Assembly: GCA_001599755.1 (NCBI GenBank)
Contig: BCHX01000004.1
Coordinates: forward strand, 1,488,001 to 1,552,000
DNA from: Gliomastix tumulicola
Taxonomy: Eukaryota; Ascomycota; Sordariomycetes; Hypocreales; Bionectriaceae
Length of the DNA: 64,000 nucleotides
Direction of reading: 5' to 3'
The translations under genes were made by a program, and so were the position numbers. This document shows, piece after piece, positions 51,205 to 62,709 of this stretch; the first letter of the stretch is position 1; each line of letters begins with the position of its first letter. The notes beneath the pieces were generated by a model. The model saw nothing but the letters and a program-made list of their open reading frames with translations. It ran no database searches and was not told where the DNA came from.

Positions 51205-54200
51205 CTACTCCGCAGCCGGCAGCTTCGCCACCATCTTCTCACACAGCGCAATCAGCGAGCTCGCGTTGGTGATATCCAGCGTCGACAGCTCGGCCTTGAA
51301 CTCGCTCCTCACCCAGTTCCGCAGCTCGACGGCCGCGAGCGAGTCCAAGCCATACGCCATGAGCGACTTGGCCGGCTCCATCTCGGTCTCGAGACGCAGG
51401 ATCTTGGTGAACTGCGCGGCCAGCAGCTCGACGGCGACTTTCACGAGCGAGGCGGCGTCGGCGCCGGCCTTGTGCATCAGGTTGAAGGCGCGGATCGCCT
51501 GGTCGCCCTTGTTGCCGCCGCCGCCGCTTCCCTCTCCGCCCGCGGCATCGCCCTTCTGCGTGAAGAGGTAGGCGAAGCGGGCCTCGCGCTTGAGATCCGA
51601 GTCGTCGGGCAGGGGGAAGCCGATACCCGTGACGAGCTGCGCGCTGCTGACGCTGTTGAGCGGCGAGACGTCGTCCTGCTGCATGATGCTGAAGCTCAGG
51701 ATCTGCCGCAGCGTCTTCTCGAAGATGGGCGTCCACTGCCGCTTGTCGAAGTGCCGGTCCATGCCGCCCTGCTCGGCCACGTACCCGACGTCCTCGATGA
51801 GGCCCAGGTCGACCGAGTTCGCCTTGAGCCCCAGCTTCTGCCGGTAGTGCGCGAAGGCGTTGAGGAAGGTGTTGGCGGCCGAGTAGTTGGACTGGCCCTT
51901 CTTGCCGATGATGCCCGAGATGCTGGAGAGCATGGTGAAGAAGGACAGGGGCTGGGCCTGCTCGAGGGAGACGGCGTGGAGGGCCCATGTGCCGTGGGTC
52001 TTGGCGTAGACGGCGTCGTGGTACTCCTGGAGCGTCATGGTCTCGTAGGGTTTGTCCTGGTTTACTTTGTTAGAGGCATACATGCTAGAAGAAGAAGAGT
52101 GATATCGGAAGAAGAAGAATGGAATGCAAACGTACCCTGAGGATCATGGCGCCCTGGATGACACCGGCAATGGGGGGAGATGCCGTCTGGAAGACACCCC
52201 GGATGAAGTCGACGCTGCCGACATCCCCCTTGGCCTCGACAATCTCGCAGCCATACGAGGCGCAAGCCACGACCGTCTTCTGCGACGCGTCGTCGGCGAC
52301 ACCGCTGCGGCTGCAGACGATGATGCGGCGCGCGCCCTGCTTGGCCATGTAGATGGCCAGGTTGCCGCAGAGACCCTTGAGCCCGCCGACGATGAGGTAG
52401 GACGCGTCGGCGGAGAGGGCCAGCTGCTTGACGGCGGGACGCACCGGCACCTGGACGTCGAGCGTGTCCTCGCCGCTGGAGATGACGACCTTGCCGATGT
52501 GGCGGCCGCTGCGGATATACGCGAGGGCCGAGGGGATGTCGTCGAAGCCGAAAGTCGTGATGGGCTGGATGGGCTTGACGTGCCCGGCATCGACCAGCTC
52601 GAAGATCTCGTCCAGGAGCCTGTCGATCAGGCCGTCGGAGATGTCCCTCGTGTACGAGAAGTCCATGGCCCGGAACGAGCAGTTGCGGTCAAACGGCTCC
52701 ATGGACAGCGCATTCCGGTCCACGATGTCCTTCTTGCCGATCTCGACAAACGTGCCTCCGTCGGCCGTGATGCGCCACGACTCATCGAGGATCTCGCCCG
52801 TCAGCGAGTTGAGCACGACGTCGACACCCCGGCCGTTGGTCGCCGCGAGGATGGCCGACGCGAACTCGGTGCTGCGCGAGGAGAATATGTGGTCGCGCGG
52901 GATGTTGTACTGCGTCGCGAGGAAGTCGCGCTTCTCGTCGGTGCCGACGGTGACGAAGATCTCGGCTTGCTTGTGCTGGGCGAGCTGGATGGCTGAGAGG
53001 CCGACGCCGCCTGAGGCCGAGTGGATGAGGACGGTCTGAGGGGGTGTTAGTGTGGCTCTGCTGAAGTTGAGGGGAGGAAAGGATACGTACCTGGCCTGGC
53101 TTGAGGTTGGCGATGTGGTAGAGCGAGTAGATGCTGGCGAGATAGACGGATGGGATCGTGGCCGCTTCCTGTATAGGGGTGAGTATATGATATATATATG
53201 TGGTTTCAGGGGCAAGAGTACGCACCTCGAAGCTCATCGAGTCGGGGAAGACGTGGGCGCGTCCGACAGGGACCTGCAGACGGTTGGCATAGCTGCCGTT
53301 GGCCAGGAAGCAGACGCGGTCGCCGAGCTTGAACTTGGTCACGCCGGGGCCGAGACGCTTGACGACACCAGCGGCCTCATAGCCTAGCGTGTACTCGTTC
53401 TCGGGCACGATGCCCATGGTGACGGCAACATCCTGTTGTCACTGTCAGCTGAGGCTCTATAATACTTGAAGTGTCAATGTCCGTGTCCGTATACTCACCT
53501 TGAAGTTGACACCGGCAGCTCGCACTTCCACCTCGACGCGGCCCTCCACGACTGGAACCTCCTCCGTGCCGTTCTCAGCCCAGACCAGCCCCTGGAACGT
53601 CCCCATACGCTCAGCCCGCAGCGAGACAGTCGGTCCGTCCTTGTGCAGCCTCTGCACCTCGATCTCGGCCCCCTCCTTCTGCGCCTTCTTGAACTCGTTC
53701 ACAGGCCCGTCCGGCACGACCCTGTGGACCTGCAGCACGCCGTCCTTCTCCGCAAACTCCGTCTCGGCGAAGAACTGCGGCCGCGACTGGCCTAGGAAGT
53801 CCAGTACTTGGAGGATGGCCTCGTCGGTGGCCGGGCCCGAGGCAGACTGCACGTCGAGCGTCGTCAGCTTCGCGTTGGGATCCTCCATGCGGATGACGCG
53901 GAAGAGGCCTGGGGCGAGGGCCGTGTCCGGGTTGGTCACGTCGAGCTGGGCGGCGAGCGTCAGCCAGAGGAGGTTGTTGCCCGAGCCGATGAGGGTCTTG
54001 AGGGCCGTCCACTGGTCGTCGTTGATGGAGGTGAGCACTGGGGCTGTGAGCTCGTCGGGGATGAGGATAGTGCTTCCGGGGGTGAGATCGGTAAAGGGGA
54101 GGGTCTGCTCCTTGACGGTCCAGCCAGAGGTGGTCAGGGCGGTCTTCAGAGAAGGAGAGAGCTCGGGCGTGTCCTTGGACAGACGCGCGACGAGGATCTC

Positions 54201-57200
54201 CCTGCCGGAGCTCTTGTTCTCGTGCAGGAAGGGAGAGTAGAGGTACGCAGATACAGTCTCAGAGTGCAGAACCTCGAGAGGGGTGTTGACGCCCGCGATC
54301 TCGAGCTTGCCTGCGAATCCTCTCTTGATGTCCGGCATGAGCATGTCAGACTGCATGACGATACTCGTCTCGTGGCCGAGGTCGGCGAACTTGGGTTGCA
54401 CGTCGACAACATCACCAGATACAAGTCCGCTGACAGACGACTCGAGATCGAAGTGCGGCGACTTGACACCATCGGGAGTGCCTGGATGCTCAGACGGCGA
54501 GGATGATCGCTGGGGAGACGACGACCGCCCAGAGTCAGAGCCAGACAGACCCGGCTCGATGTCCCGTCCACGAACAAGCAGCGTGTATCCGCCAGTCTGG
54601 ACGAGGAACGGCGCGATGCTGTCGAGCAGCTCCGCAGACGCCTCCCTGTCGGCCTGTCCGAGCTTGAGGATCGTGAGGTCGTACGACTCCTTGGGCAGAT
54701 CAAGCCCCTGGGTGGACGCGTTGAGCAGCAGGAAGGACGTGTTGCGCTTCTCCTCGTGCTGCGTCTGCACGTCGACGAGACTGCGTCCGTTGATGCTGGC
54801 CAGCGCGTACTCGCCGTAGGCGGCGCGCGAGGAGGCATCAGTGACGTCGAACCACAGAGAGGACGTGTCGGCGGCGTCGAGGTTGACCTCGAGCACTCTC
54901 AACGAGGGCTGCTTGTGGGCGACAAGATCAATAACCTGGTGGATGCGGTCGCTGGGCGAGGAGGCAGCCGGCAGCTGGGAGAGCTTGTCCTGCGTGAGGA
55001 ACGTGATGTCCGGCTTCCACGCGATCTGGTCGAACGTGTGCGGATCGGCCTTGACGCCCGTGTCCAGCTCGACGAAGCGCAGCCCGGACATCTTGACGGC
55101 GAGGGCGCCCGTCTCGGGGTCGTAGACGGTGCAGTTGGCCAGGTAGCTCTTGGCCTCGGACAGACGGCCGCGGCCCGTGTACTCGGAGTTGGCGAGCGAG
55201 AGACCCTTCTTGAGTGCCTGGGGCACCTTGTTGATGACGAGGTCGTCCAGCAGCGAGGGCACGACGACGGCATTCAGACTGCCGCGCTCGCCGGACCAGA
55301 GAGACGGCGTGACGGTCTGGAAGCAGCCGTCGAGCGAGGCCGGATGCACGGGATAGTACGTCTGCGGCGTCCACTTGGACTCGGGCGCCTCGAGGTTGAC
55401 GAGACTGCGTCCGTGACGCTGGCCACAGGTCGACTCGACCTGGATGAGCTTCTGGAAGGACGGGCCGAAGCCGTAGCCGATCTCAGACTGCGCCTTGTAC
55501 CACAGCTGGCCCGCCGTCGGGAACTTGAGCTCAGCAGCGTCAGCCTCGGAGAGTGAAGCCTCGACAACGTCCTGGACGCGCACGAGACCCGAGCTGTGGT
55601 CGATGAGACGATCGCCGTTTGTCGACGCGATGCGGAACTCGTGCCACGACTTGCTGCCCGGCTGCGGCGTCAGCCACAGCTGCACCTCCGTGACCGTGCC
55701 CTCCTCGAGCACGAGCGCCTTGTCGAACCGCACGTTCCGGAAGCGATACGCGAGATCGTTGATCGACTTGGCCGGCCCATCCTCGCCAGCCTCAGTGGCA
55801 TTCCACTTCTGCCAGATGGCCTCGAGCGCCATCGTGATGTACCCAGAGCCGGGCATCAGGATGTCCGCGCCCATCTTGTGGTCCTTGAGCCAGGGCACAT
55901 TCGCAAGGTCCAGATGCGCGCGCCAGCTCGGCGCCTGCCACGACGTGCCGAGGACTTTGCTGCCGAGCAGGTCGTGCGAGACGTAGCGCTTGAAGCGCCA
56001 GTCCTTGCTCGCCGCGTTCTCGTGCCAGTACTTGATGGCGTGGTTCCAGACGTAGTTGGGCAGGTCGACGATGGTCGAGGGCGTGTCGTACCGGTTCACG
56101 GCCGGGAAGTTCACGGCGGCGTGGCCGGCGATGAAGAGCCGCCCGGCGGCGTTGAAGAGGGACTTGCCGGCGTCGGCGCCCCGGGCCCAGGCCGGCGTGT
56201 AGATGACATCGGAGCCCTGGCCCGGCAGCGACTTCTTGACCTGGGCCACGGGCCCGGCGAGGGCGCCCGAGGGCCCGATCTCGATGAGGAAGTTGGGCCC
56301 CCCGACGGACGAGAGCATCTCCCGCGCGGCCTCGTCGAAGCGCACCGCAGACACCATGTTGGTCTTCCAGTACAGGCCGTCTGCGGCGTCCGTCTTCTTC
56401 TTCCCCGTGACGGAGGAGAACATGGTGACATCGGCGTGTCCGGCCGCAGCGACAGAGCCGAAGCCGCTCTTCTCGAGCAGCGTCTCGTACTCCTCGCCGA
56501 TGGGGCCCATGAGCTCCGAGTGGTAGGCAAGATCGACCTGCAGCAGACGCGCAAAGTGGCCGGCCGACTTGAGCTCGAACTCGAGCGACTCGAGCGCGGG
56601 CTTCTTGCCCGAGACGGTCAGGCTGGAGGGACTGTTGTAGCACGCGATCCACGCGCTGCCGGCGTACTTCTCGAGATAGGGGGACAGCGCCTCGACGCCG
56701 AGGCCGACGGCCAGCATGCCCACCTTGCTCTCGACGTCGGCCTGGCGGTTGAGCGCCGCGCGGCCGCGGTAGAAGGCGGTGAGGATGGCCTCGGAGCGGC
56801 TGAGCAGACCGGCCGCATAGGCCGCTGCGATCTCGCCCGAGGAGTGGCCGACGACGCTCTGCGGCGCGACGCCCCAGCTCTGGAGCACGGCCACGATGCA
56901 CAGCTGCAGCGCCGTGACGAGCGGCTGCGAGAACTCGGGCTGGCGGAGGTGCTCGGCCGTCCGGGGCTGCGTGAGCTCGTCGAGGAGCGACCACGTCGGA
57001 GCGTCGGGCACCTTCTGGAGCACGGCGTCGAGCTCCTCGAGGACGTCGCGCGTGATCTCGGGGAAGTACCGCAGGAGGTCGCGGCCCATCTGCGGCCACT
57101 GCGCGCCCTGGCCCGTGAAGACGAAGCCGATGCGGGGTGTCTCCGAGGCCTTCTTGCCCAGCACGAACGCGTTCTCGTCGATGTCCGTGCTGGTGGTTGT

Positions 57201-59082
57201 GAGGTACGCGCGGTGGAAGAAGCCCGACCTGCGCTCCGAGAGCGTGTATGCCAGATCCTCGAGCTTGACCTTGACGCGCGGGTTGATGAGGTGGTTCGCC
57301 AGCGCGCGGATGTTGGCCTTCAGTGACGCCTCGTCGTTGGCCGAGACGAGCAGCGTGTGCGGACGCGCGTCAGACTCGTCCTCGTCGTCGTCAAAGTCGA
57401 ACTCGGCGTCGTCGGACAGGTACGACGAGACGTGACGGGGTCCCTGAGGGAGAGTCGCCTGCTCGAGGACGACGTGCACGTTGGAGCCGCCGTAGCCGAA
57501 GGAGTTGACACTCGCGCGGCGCGGGAGACCAGCTGGGGTTGCCGGCCAAGGGATGGCTGTGCGTGTGGCCTTGACCTTCCAGCCGGCGAAGTCGACTGAA
57601 CGGGAGTCAGCTTGGGGAACGAAGAGGAGGTGAATACGAGGGCAAACGCGGTCGAAGAGAACACTTGAGCCACATACACACCCAAGTTGTATGGTTCTAA
57701 TCGCTCAAGTGTTGATTCGACCGCGTTGGGGATTTGGCTTACTCTTCGGGCTGGGGTTCTCAAAGGTCGGGTTGCCTGGGATGAGGCCGTTCTCGATGGC
57801 CAGCACCGACTTGAGCAGACCTGAGTTTCCGGCTGCCGGTTCTGCGTGGCCGACATTGCTCTTGATCTACGAGTGTGTGAGTGTGAGTGTCTATGAGAGG
57901 AGCGTGAGCGAGACTTACCGAGCCGATGACGAGGGGCTTGTCTACCGGACGGCTCGCAGCAAGGACCGAAGCTGCGCCCCTGACTTCGGTAGGATCTCCG
58001 GCCTGAGTGACACCTGTCAGTATGTATAAGATGCTGTCGTCAAAGGGAAGCCTACCTGAGTTCCTGTGCCGTGGCACTCCAGGTACTGCGTATCGTTATA
58101 GTTGGTGATGCCAGCGTTGGCATACGCAGCCCGAATAGCCACAGCCTGCGCCTCGGCGCTCGGGCTCGCAATACCCGGCGTCCGCCCATCACTGTTCGTC
58201 GCCGAGCCGCGGATCACGGCCCTCACCGGGTCGCCGTCCCGGATCGCGTCCGACAGACGCTTGATGATGATGGCGCTCACGGCCTCGGCCTTGACGTAGC
58301 CGTCGGCCGAGATGTCAAACGTATGGCACAGGCCCGTCGGCGAGTGCGCGTTGCCCACGGCGCCAATGTCCATGACGTGCTCTGGGTTGAGATACAGGTT
58401 GCTCGCCGCGATGATGGCCGAGTCGATCTCCTTGGTCTTGAGGTACCGGCAGGCAACGTCCAGGCCGACGAGCGAGCCCGAGCAGGCCGTGTCGATGGTC
58501 ATGCTCGGCCCCTTGATGTTGAGGAAGTGGCTGAGACGGTTGGCCAGGATGGCACGGCCAACGCCGACCGTGATGTTCGCCGGCCGGTCATCCGGGTCTC
58601 TGAGCTGCATGTCGCCATAGTCTAGCACACAGTTAGCACTCCTCCACACAAACAGCAACACGGAATCATAGTAGTTAAAGGCCTTCCTTACCCGACGCAA
58701 AAGACCCGACAAAGCACCCCACCGGCGCGCCATCCAGCTTCTCCAACGGCACACCGGAATTCTCCAGCGCCTCGAACACGACCTCGAGCATCTGCCGCTG
58801 GTTCGGGTCCATCGACACGGCGTCCGTCCGCGAGATCTCGAAGAAGCCCGCGTCAAAGTCGGCCGGGTCCGTGCCCTCGAGGAACATGCCGCCGAGCGGC
58901 CGCATCGTCCGCGGCTTGTGCGAGCCGTCCCAGTGGGCGTCGATGTTGAAGCGGTTCGCGGGCACCTCGTTGGAGGCGATGCCGCCGTTCTCGAGGAACT
59001 CCCAGAGCTTGCGGGGCGAGGTGTTGCCGCCGGGGAGGCGGCAGGCGAAGCCAATGATGGCGATGGGCTCCTGAGCTGCCAT
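51205..59082 (-). CDS. Highly reducing iterative type I polyketide synthase (KS-AT-DH-psiMT-ER-KR-ACP)
   Basis: Predicted 2432 aa from nine exons: 59082-58692, 58621-58056, 58002-57919, 57866-57743, 57595-53499, 53432-53226, 53168-53091, 53035-52136 and 52056-51205. All are GT-AG and in frame, so the gene looks intact. KS: DTACSGS (C177), ECHGTGTQ (H314), KSNVGHAEPAAG (H354). AT: from about 545, GHSSG with S640. DH: WLKDHKMGADILMPGSGY (H961) and HPASLDGCFQ (D1145). A shortened methyltransferase-like region follows (about 1245-1400) without the glycine-rich SAM motif. Then come a Ser/Pro-rich linker (about 1405-1432) and a pseudo-KR-like structural region. ER: from about 1717, SASGGVG near 1855-1861. 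KR: GGLKGLCG at 2066-2073 and catalytic Y2207 in GQSNYSAANTF. ACP: GLDSL with S2388. There is no thioesterase or reductase domain, so release needs a partner. The product is unknown. Ordering and active-site residues predict a reduced, unmethylated chain. Confidence 0.96.
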
Positions 59083-59108
59083 GGTTGGGGAGTGTGTGTC
59101 TCGTTCGT

Positions 59109-59124
59109 GTTAGTTAGTTAGTTA
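59109..59124. repeat. GTTA tetranucleotide repeat in the PKS leader
   Basis: Four GTTA units, 27-42 nt upstream of the PKS ATG. Confidence 0.85.
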
Positions 59125-59477
59125 GGGGGTGAGTTTGTTTGTGTTGAGAGGGAGCGGCATGGGGAGGGGAAGGAGGGAAGATGGAGGCTGTTGGGGACAT
59201 ATATGATTGTCGAAGAGTCGTTGAGAACGCGGCAAACCACCGACAGAGACCATGTCACGATGTCTGATGAGTGTTTCGTCCGAGGAACTCCTATCGAGAT
59301 CCGACACTTGTCACTATCAACGAGACTGAAAACCCCTATCACTACCCTTGGCTGTCGAGTCGTATGATCAGGTCCAGACCCTTGGCCTTGCTTACTTGAC
59401 AGCCGTCACGATAATGCCGCGTTGTCCATGGTCTCGACCTGTCTGCACAGTCACTTGCCACTATCACTCGACGTTTC

Positions 59478-59492
59478 GGACACAGTATGTCC
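59478..59492. promoter_or_regulatory. Inverted repeat GGACA-N5-TGTCC, candidate regulator site
   Basis: Perfect 5-bp half-sites spaced by 5 bp in the shared PKS/hydrolase promoter. Zn2Cys6 dimers often bind inverted half-sites with fixed spacing, so this could be a cluster-regulator site. The repeat is seen directly. The role is inferred. Confidence 0.3.
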
Positions 59493-59782
59493 TCGACCAA
59501 TGATACGATACTGTTGCAACATGCAGTCCCTATAAGGCTGAGTACTGTGGTTCCTGCACGGTAAGATTACAGTAAGCATGCGTGTGCATATCCAGACGTC
59601 CAGGACCCCGAATATCTGATTGCGACGTTGCCTCTGTGGAGAGGGCAAGCCACGCCCGGGCCGACTCGGAGCACCCTCAGCGGTTGCAGAGGTATATGCA
59701 GGGTTCTCTCCTCGTGTTTTCACGCCCAGGCGCGAGAAACAGTCAGGAATTTCCTCAAGGAACATCGCTGTTGACAGACAAC

Positions 59783-60827
59783 ATGGCTCCCATCTCAAGT
59801 GACCAGCAGCTCGAGTGCAAGACCATCGATGGCACCATCATCCGAGGACGGTTCTACGCCGTTGATGGAAAAGGGCCTGCCATCATCATGACGCCAGGCG
59901 TATTACCCCCTTCTTTTTTATTATGTCCAGAGAGGACTGAATGGAGGCTTACGTTTCTTAGTTCAACTGCGTCAAGGAGATGCTCCTCCCCGACCTTGCC
60001 GCAACGTTCCAGTCACAGGGATACAACGCCCTCATCTACGACCCGCGGAGCATCGGTGACAGCGATGGCCTCCCTAGAAACTTGATCGATCCGCTGCAGC
60101 AGGCAGAAGATCTCGCCGGTACGTCCCCCCCCCTCCCTCAGCTTTCCCCCTTCTGACAAACCAACACCTACTTACTCTGTGTGCCCCAGACATCGTCACG
60201 CACGTCTCCAGCCTCCCCAGCGTCGACCCCTCCCGCATCACGCTCTGGGGCATGTCCTTCGGCGGCACCGTGAGCGCCTGCGCGGCCGCCGTCGACCGCC
60301 GCGTCAAGGCCCTCGTCATGGTCTGCCCCATCCTCTCCTTCTACAAGCCCGAGAAGCGCGAGAAGGCCTTCCTGCAGCTCATGCGCGACCGCCAGTCCCA
60401 GCTGCGCGGCAACGAGGCCTTCAGCCTCCCGCCCTTCAACAGCAAAGGGGAGAACCCGATCGGCATGGCCGGGTCGGGCGGTCCCGGTGGTATCGAGGCG
60501 TACGGCTTCATGAGCGCCGTCATCGACCGCGGGGCGCCCAACTTTCGCAACAAGATTGCCCTGCAGACGTACCAGAAGCTCGCCATGTGGCAGCCCAAGG
60601 AGATCCTCAAGCTCGTCGACAAGACGCCCGTGCTCATGGTCACGCCGGAGCTGGACACCATGTCGCCGCCCGAGGAGCAGCGGGCCGCGTTCGAGCTGTT
60701 CCCGCAGGAGAAGGAGTTTGTGCTCGCGCCGGGGAAGGGCCATCTTACGGTGCTGAGCGGCGATGGGTCGGAGGCCGTGATTGATGCTATGAGCGGGTTT
60801 ATCCGGAAGGCAGTCGGGGCTGCGTGA
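59783..60827 (+). CDS. Alpha/beta hydrolase, polyketide transferase/releasing type (af380-like)
   Basis: Predicted 303 aa from three exons (59783-59899, 59962-60118, 60190-60827; introns of 62 and 71 nt, phases 0 and 1). The fold is alpha/beta hydrolase: oxyanion region TPGFNCVKEM, strand and turn YDPRSIGDSDG, nucleophile elbow WGMSFGG (S114), acid in TPELDTMSP (D247), and histidine in GKGHLTV (H276). It resembles the discrete hydrolases encoded beside many highly reducing PKS genes, such as the fumagillin polyketide transferase af380. These release or transfer the chain when the synthase has no terminal release domain. That is the case here, and the two genes share a promoter. No signal peptide is seen. 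The open frame extends upstream of 59783 only with unlikely sequence. Whether it hydrolyses, transfers or lactonises is unknown. Confidence 0.9.
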
Positions 60828-61793
60828 TGAGTGAGTGAGTGAAGTCCGGAGGATAACGTTGCATCGTTGCTGTATTAGACGAATTACCGTACTTAGCCAG
60901 CTAAATTTCTACCTTGCTTATTTCCATCAGAATCTGTCCATCCATATGGGCGAGTGTACATAATACAGTGGCAGTGACAGGGACAAGGACACTGAAGACA
61001 GGGGTAAAGGAGGCAACGCGTTGAGCCCATGGGGAAATCCAAATCCACTGGCCAGACTCGCTAATTCAGCATCCAACTTGGGACGCGAAAAAAAAGAAAA
61101 AAAGAAAAACCAGGGTATCCGATGACGCAATTTCTGATCAATGTCGTTGGCCAGTTGACCTGTCGTCTTGATAACGTTTGAGTGGCAACCCGCATATGCA
61201 GTCCAGATCCTGACAAGCCACCGCTGCGACCCTGAATATCACTCCGCGGCAAATATGCACAGTCACCAACGGGGGTTCTTATCATGAAACGATCCCACCC
61301 TGCAGGAATATGCAAGGTAAACGAGGCAACAGAGCCCTTCTCGAACGATGGGTCGTCCCGTGCGCGGCTTGATTAATGTCGTGATCGGCGTTGGTTGGGG
61401 GCGGGCGGGCGGTGGCGAAGCTGCAGCATAAGCGTGCATGCATGCATGCATGTAATGATCATCACGTCTCACTTCACTGATAAAGAAATCTCGACGGTTC
61501 GAAAATTGCGTGATCCTTACTATCGCGAGCTTCGTGTCGGCAGTCAGAGATAAGGCTAGATGGGGGGGTCCAAGACAGAAATGTCTGTGTCACTGTGTTA
61601 CGCCTCGGACTTTTCACTCAAGCGTGGGACCGCGGATGTGACGATGACTCGGGGTGTTTCGTAGTCTTGTATTTTGGATTTCTAAGGAAATGGGTTGTAT
61701 GTTTAGTATAAGAAATGGGTAATACGTAGTGGGAGACTCAGTCTTTTGAGCGCTGACTGAGTGCACACTTCCCCTCCCAGTAAACTGTTAGCC
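60828..61793. other. Intergenic region between hydrolase and dehydrogenase
   Basis: This 966-bp gap holds a 3' flank and the dehydrogenase promoter. A TGCA/GCAT self-complementary tract is at 61435-61452. No gene was recognised on either strand. Confidence 0.55.
61435..61452. repeat. Self-complementary TGCA repeat
   Basis: Four and a half tandem TGCA units, so the tract reads nearly the same on both strands. It lies about 340 nt upstream of the dehydrogenase ATG. Confidence 0.8.
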
Positions 61794-62709
61794 ATGGCTC
61801 CTACTATCGTCCTCATTACAGGCGCCAGCCGTGGCATCGGCCGCGGCATCTTCGAGCTCTACGTCGCAAAGCCAAACCACATCGTCATCGCCGCCAACCG
61901 CAACCCCAGCCAGCCGGAATCCCAGGAACTCCTGGCTCTCCCCGCCGGCGAGGGCACGACGGTCAAGCTCGTCCAGCTGGACGCCACGAAGGAGGGCGAG
62001 GCCAAGCAGGCGGCGGAGACGCTGCTTGCCGACGGGATCGATCACATTGATATCCTGATCATGAATGCGGGCATCGCGCTCGCGTGGCCGACGCTCGACG
62101 ATGTGACGATTGACGAGATCAAGGTGCACATGGAGACGAACGTGTATGGGTTTGTACGGGTGTATCAGGGGCTTGTGGCGCTGCTGAAGGCGGCGAAGGA
62201 TCCGAAGCTGGTGACCATTGGATCGAGCGCTGCCTATCTTACGGTGAGTCTCAGCAACATCGCCCGTGTTGTGAAGTGATCTCAGCTAACAATTATATAG
62301 TGAGCACGAGCCTTCGTTGTGATCATCACGAGGAGCACCACACTGACACTTTACAGAAACGTCATCCCTTTCCCTAACGCGGCGTATGGCCCAACCAAGA
62401 TTGTCCAGCACTGGTACGCCAGGACTGTGGCCAACCAGCAGCCATGGCTGACTTCGTTCCCTATCGATCCGGGGTGAGTTCTTGCCACGCTTCTCACCTG
62501 TCGACAGAGGGGGCATCATGCTGAAATAAAACTATAGATTCGTGCAGACTGAGATGGGCAACCGTGGCGCGCGCTCGTTCCAGCTAGAGAAGGCGAGCAT
62601 CACGGTCGACGAGAGCGTCCAGGGCGTCGTCAAGGTGATTGATGCGTCTACCAAGGAGACGCACAGCGGCAAGTTGTGGACTTACACTGGCGAGGAGGAG
62701 CCTTGGTAG
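61794..62709 (+). CDS. Short-chain dehydrogenase/reductase, nor-1-like; splice structure unclear at intron 1
   Basis: Classical NAD(P)-dependent SDR: cofactor motif TGASRGIG (9-16), NAG (91-93), catalytic Ser in TIGSSAAY (S144), then NAAYGPTKIVQHW with the Y-x3-K pair, and PIDPGFVQTEMGNRGA. It resembles the ketoreductases of the aflatoxin nor-1 group. Exons 2 and 3 are clear (62357-62473, 62538-62709). Exon 1 starts at 61794. The best donor (GTGAGT at 62244) joined to the only good acceptor (CAG ending at 62356) shifts the frame by one base. A weaker donor at 62276 (GTGATC) restores frame and inserts about 11 residues after AAYLT, giving 256 aa. The acceptor is followed by AAA, so a one-base indel could also explain it. 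It may be functional, mis-sequenced or newly disrupted. As a cluster gene it could reduce a ketone of the polyketide. Confidence 0.75.

Larger units (their letters stand above)
59083..59782. promoter_or_regulatory. 700-bp bidirectional promoter between the PKS and the hydrolase
   Basis: The PKS (minus) and the alpha/beta hydrolase (plus) diverge from this region, which predicts co-expression. It contains a GTTA tract in the PKS leader (59109-59124), a TATATGA-like stretch near 59199-59205, and an inverted repeat GGACA-N5-TGTCC at 59478-59492. No other gene is present. Confidence 0.6.

Noticed and set aside
55596..57326. 576-codon plus-strand open frame inside the PKS gene
   Set aside because: It is exactly antisense to the AT/DH exon of the PKS. 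The translation is Arg/Gly/Ala/Val-rich with no domain. It is a GC-rich antisense shadow.
59109..59130. TTAG-rich stretch resembling telomeric TTAGGG repeats
   Set aside because: The unit is GTTA repeated four times followed by a G run. It is not a TTAGGG array, and genes continue on both sides.
62301..62356. Possible mini-exon between two introns in the dehydrogenase
   Set aside because: The CTAAC...TATATAG signal ending at 62300 looks like a good acceptor, but the exon would start with an in-frame TGA. Splitting it further needs an intron of 38-41 nt and still ends off frame.
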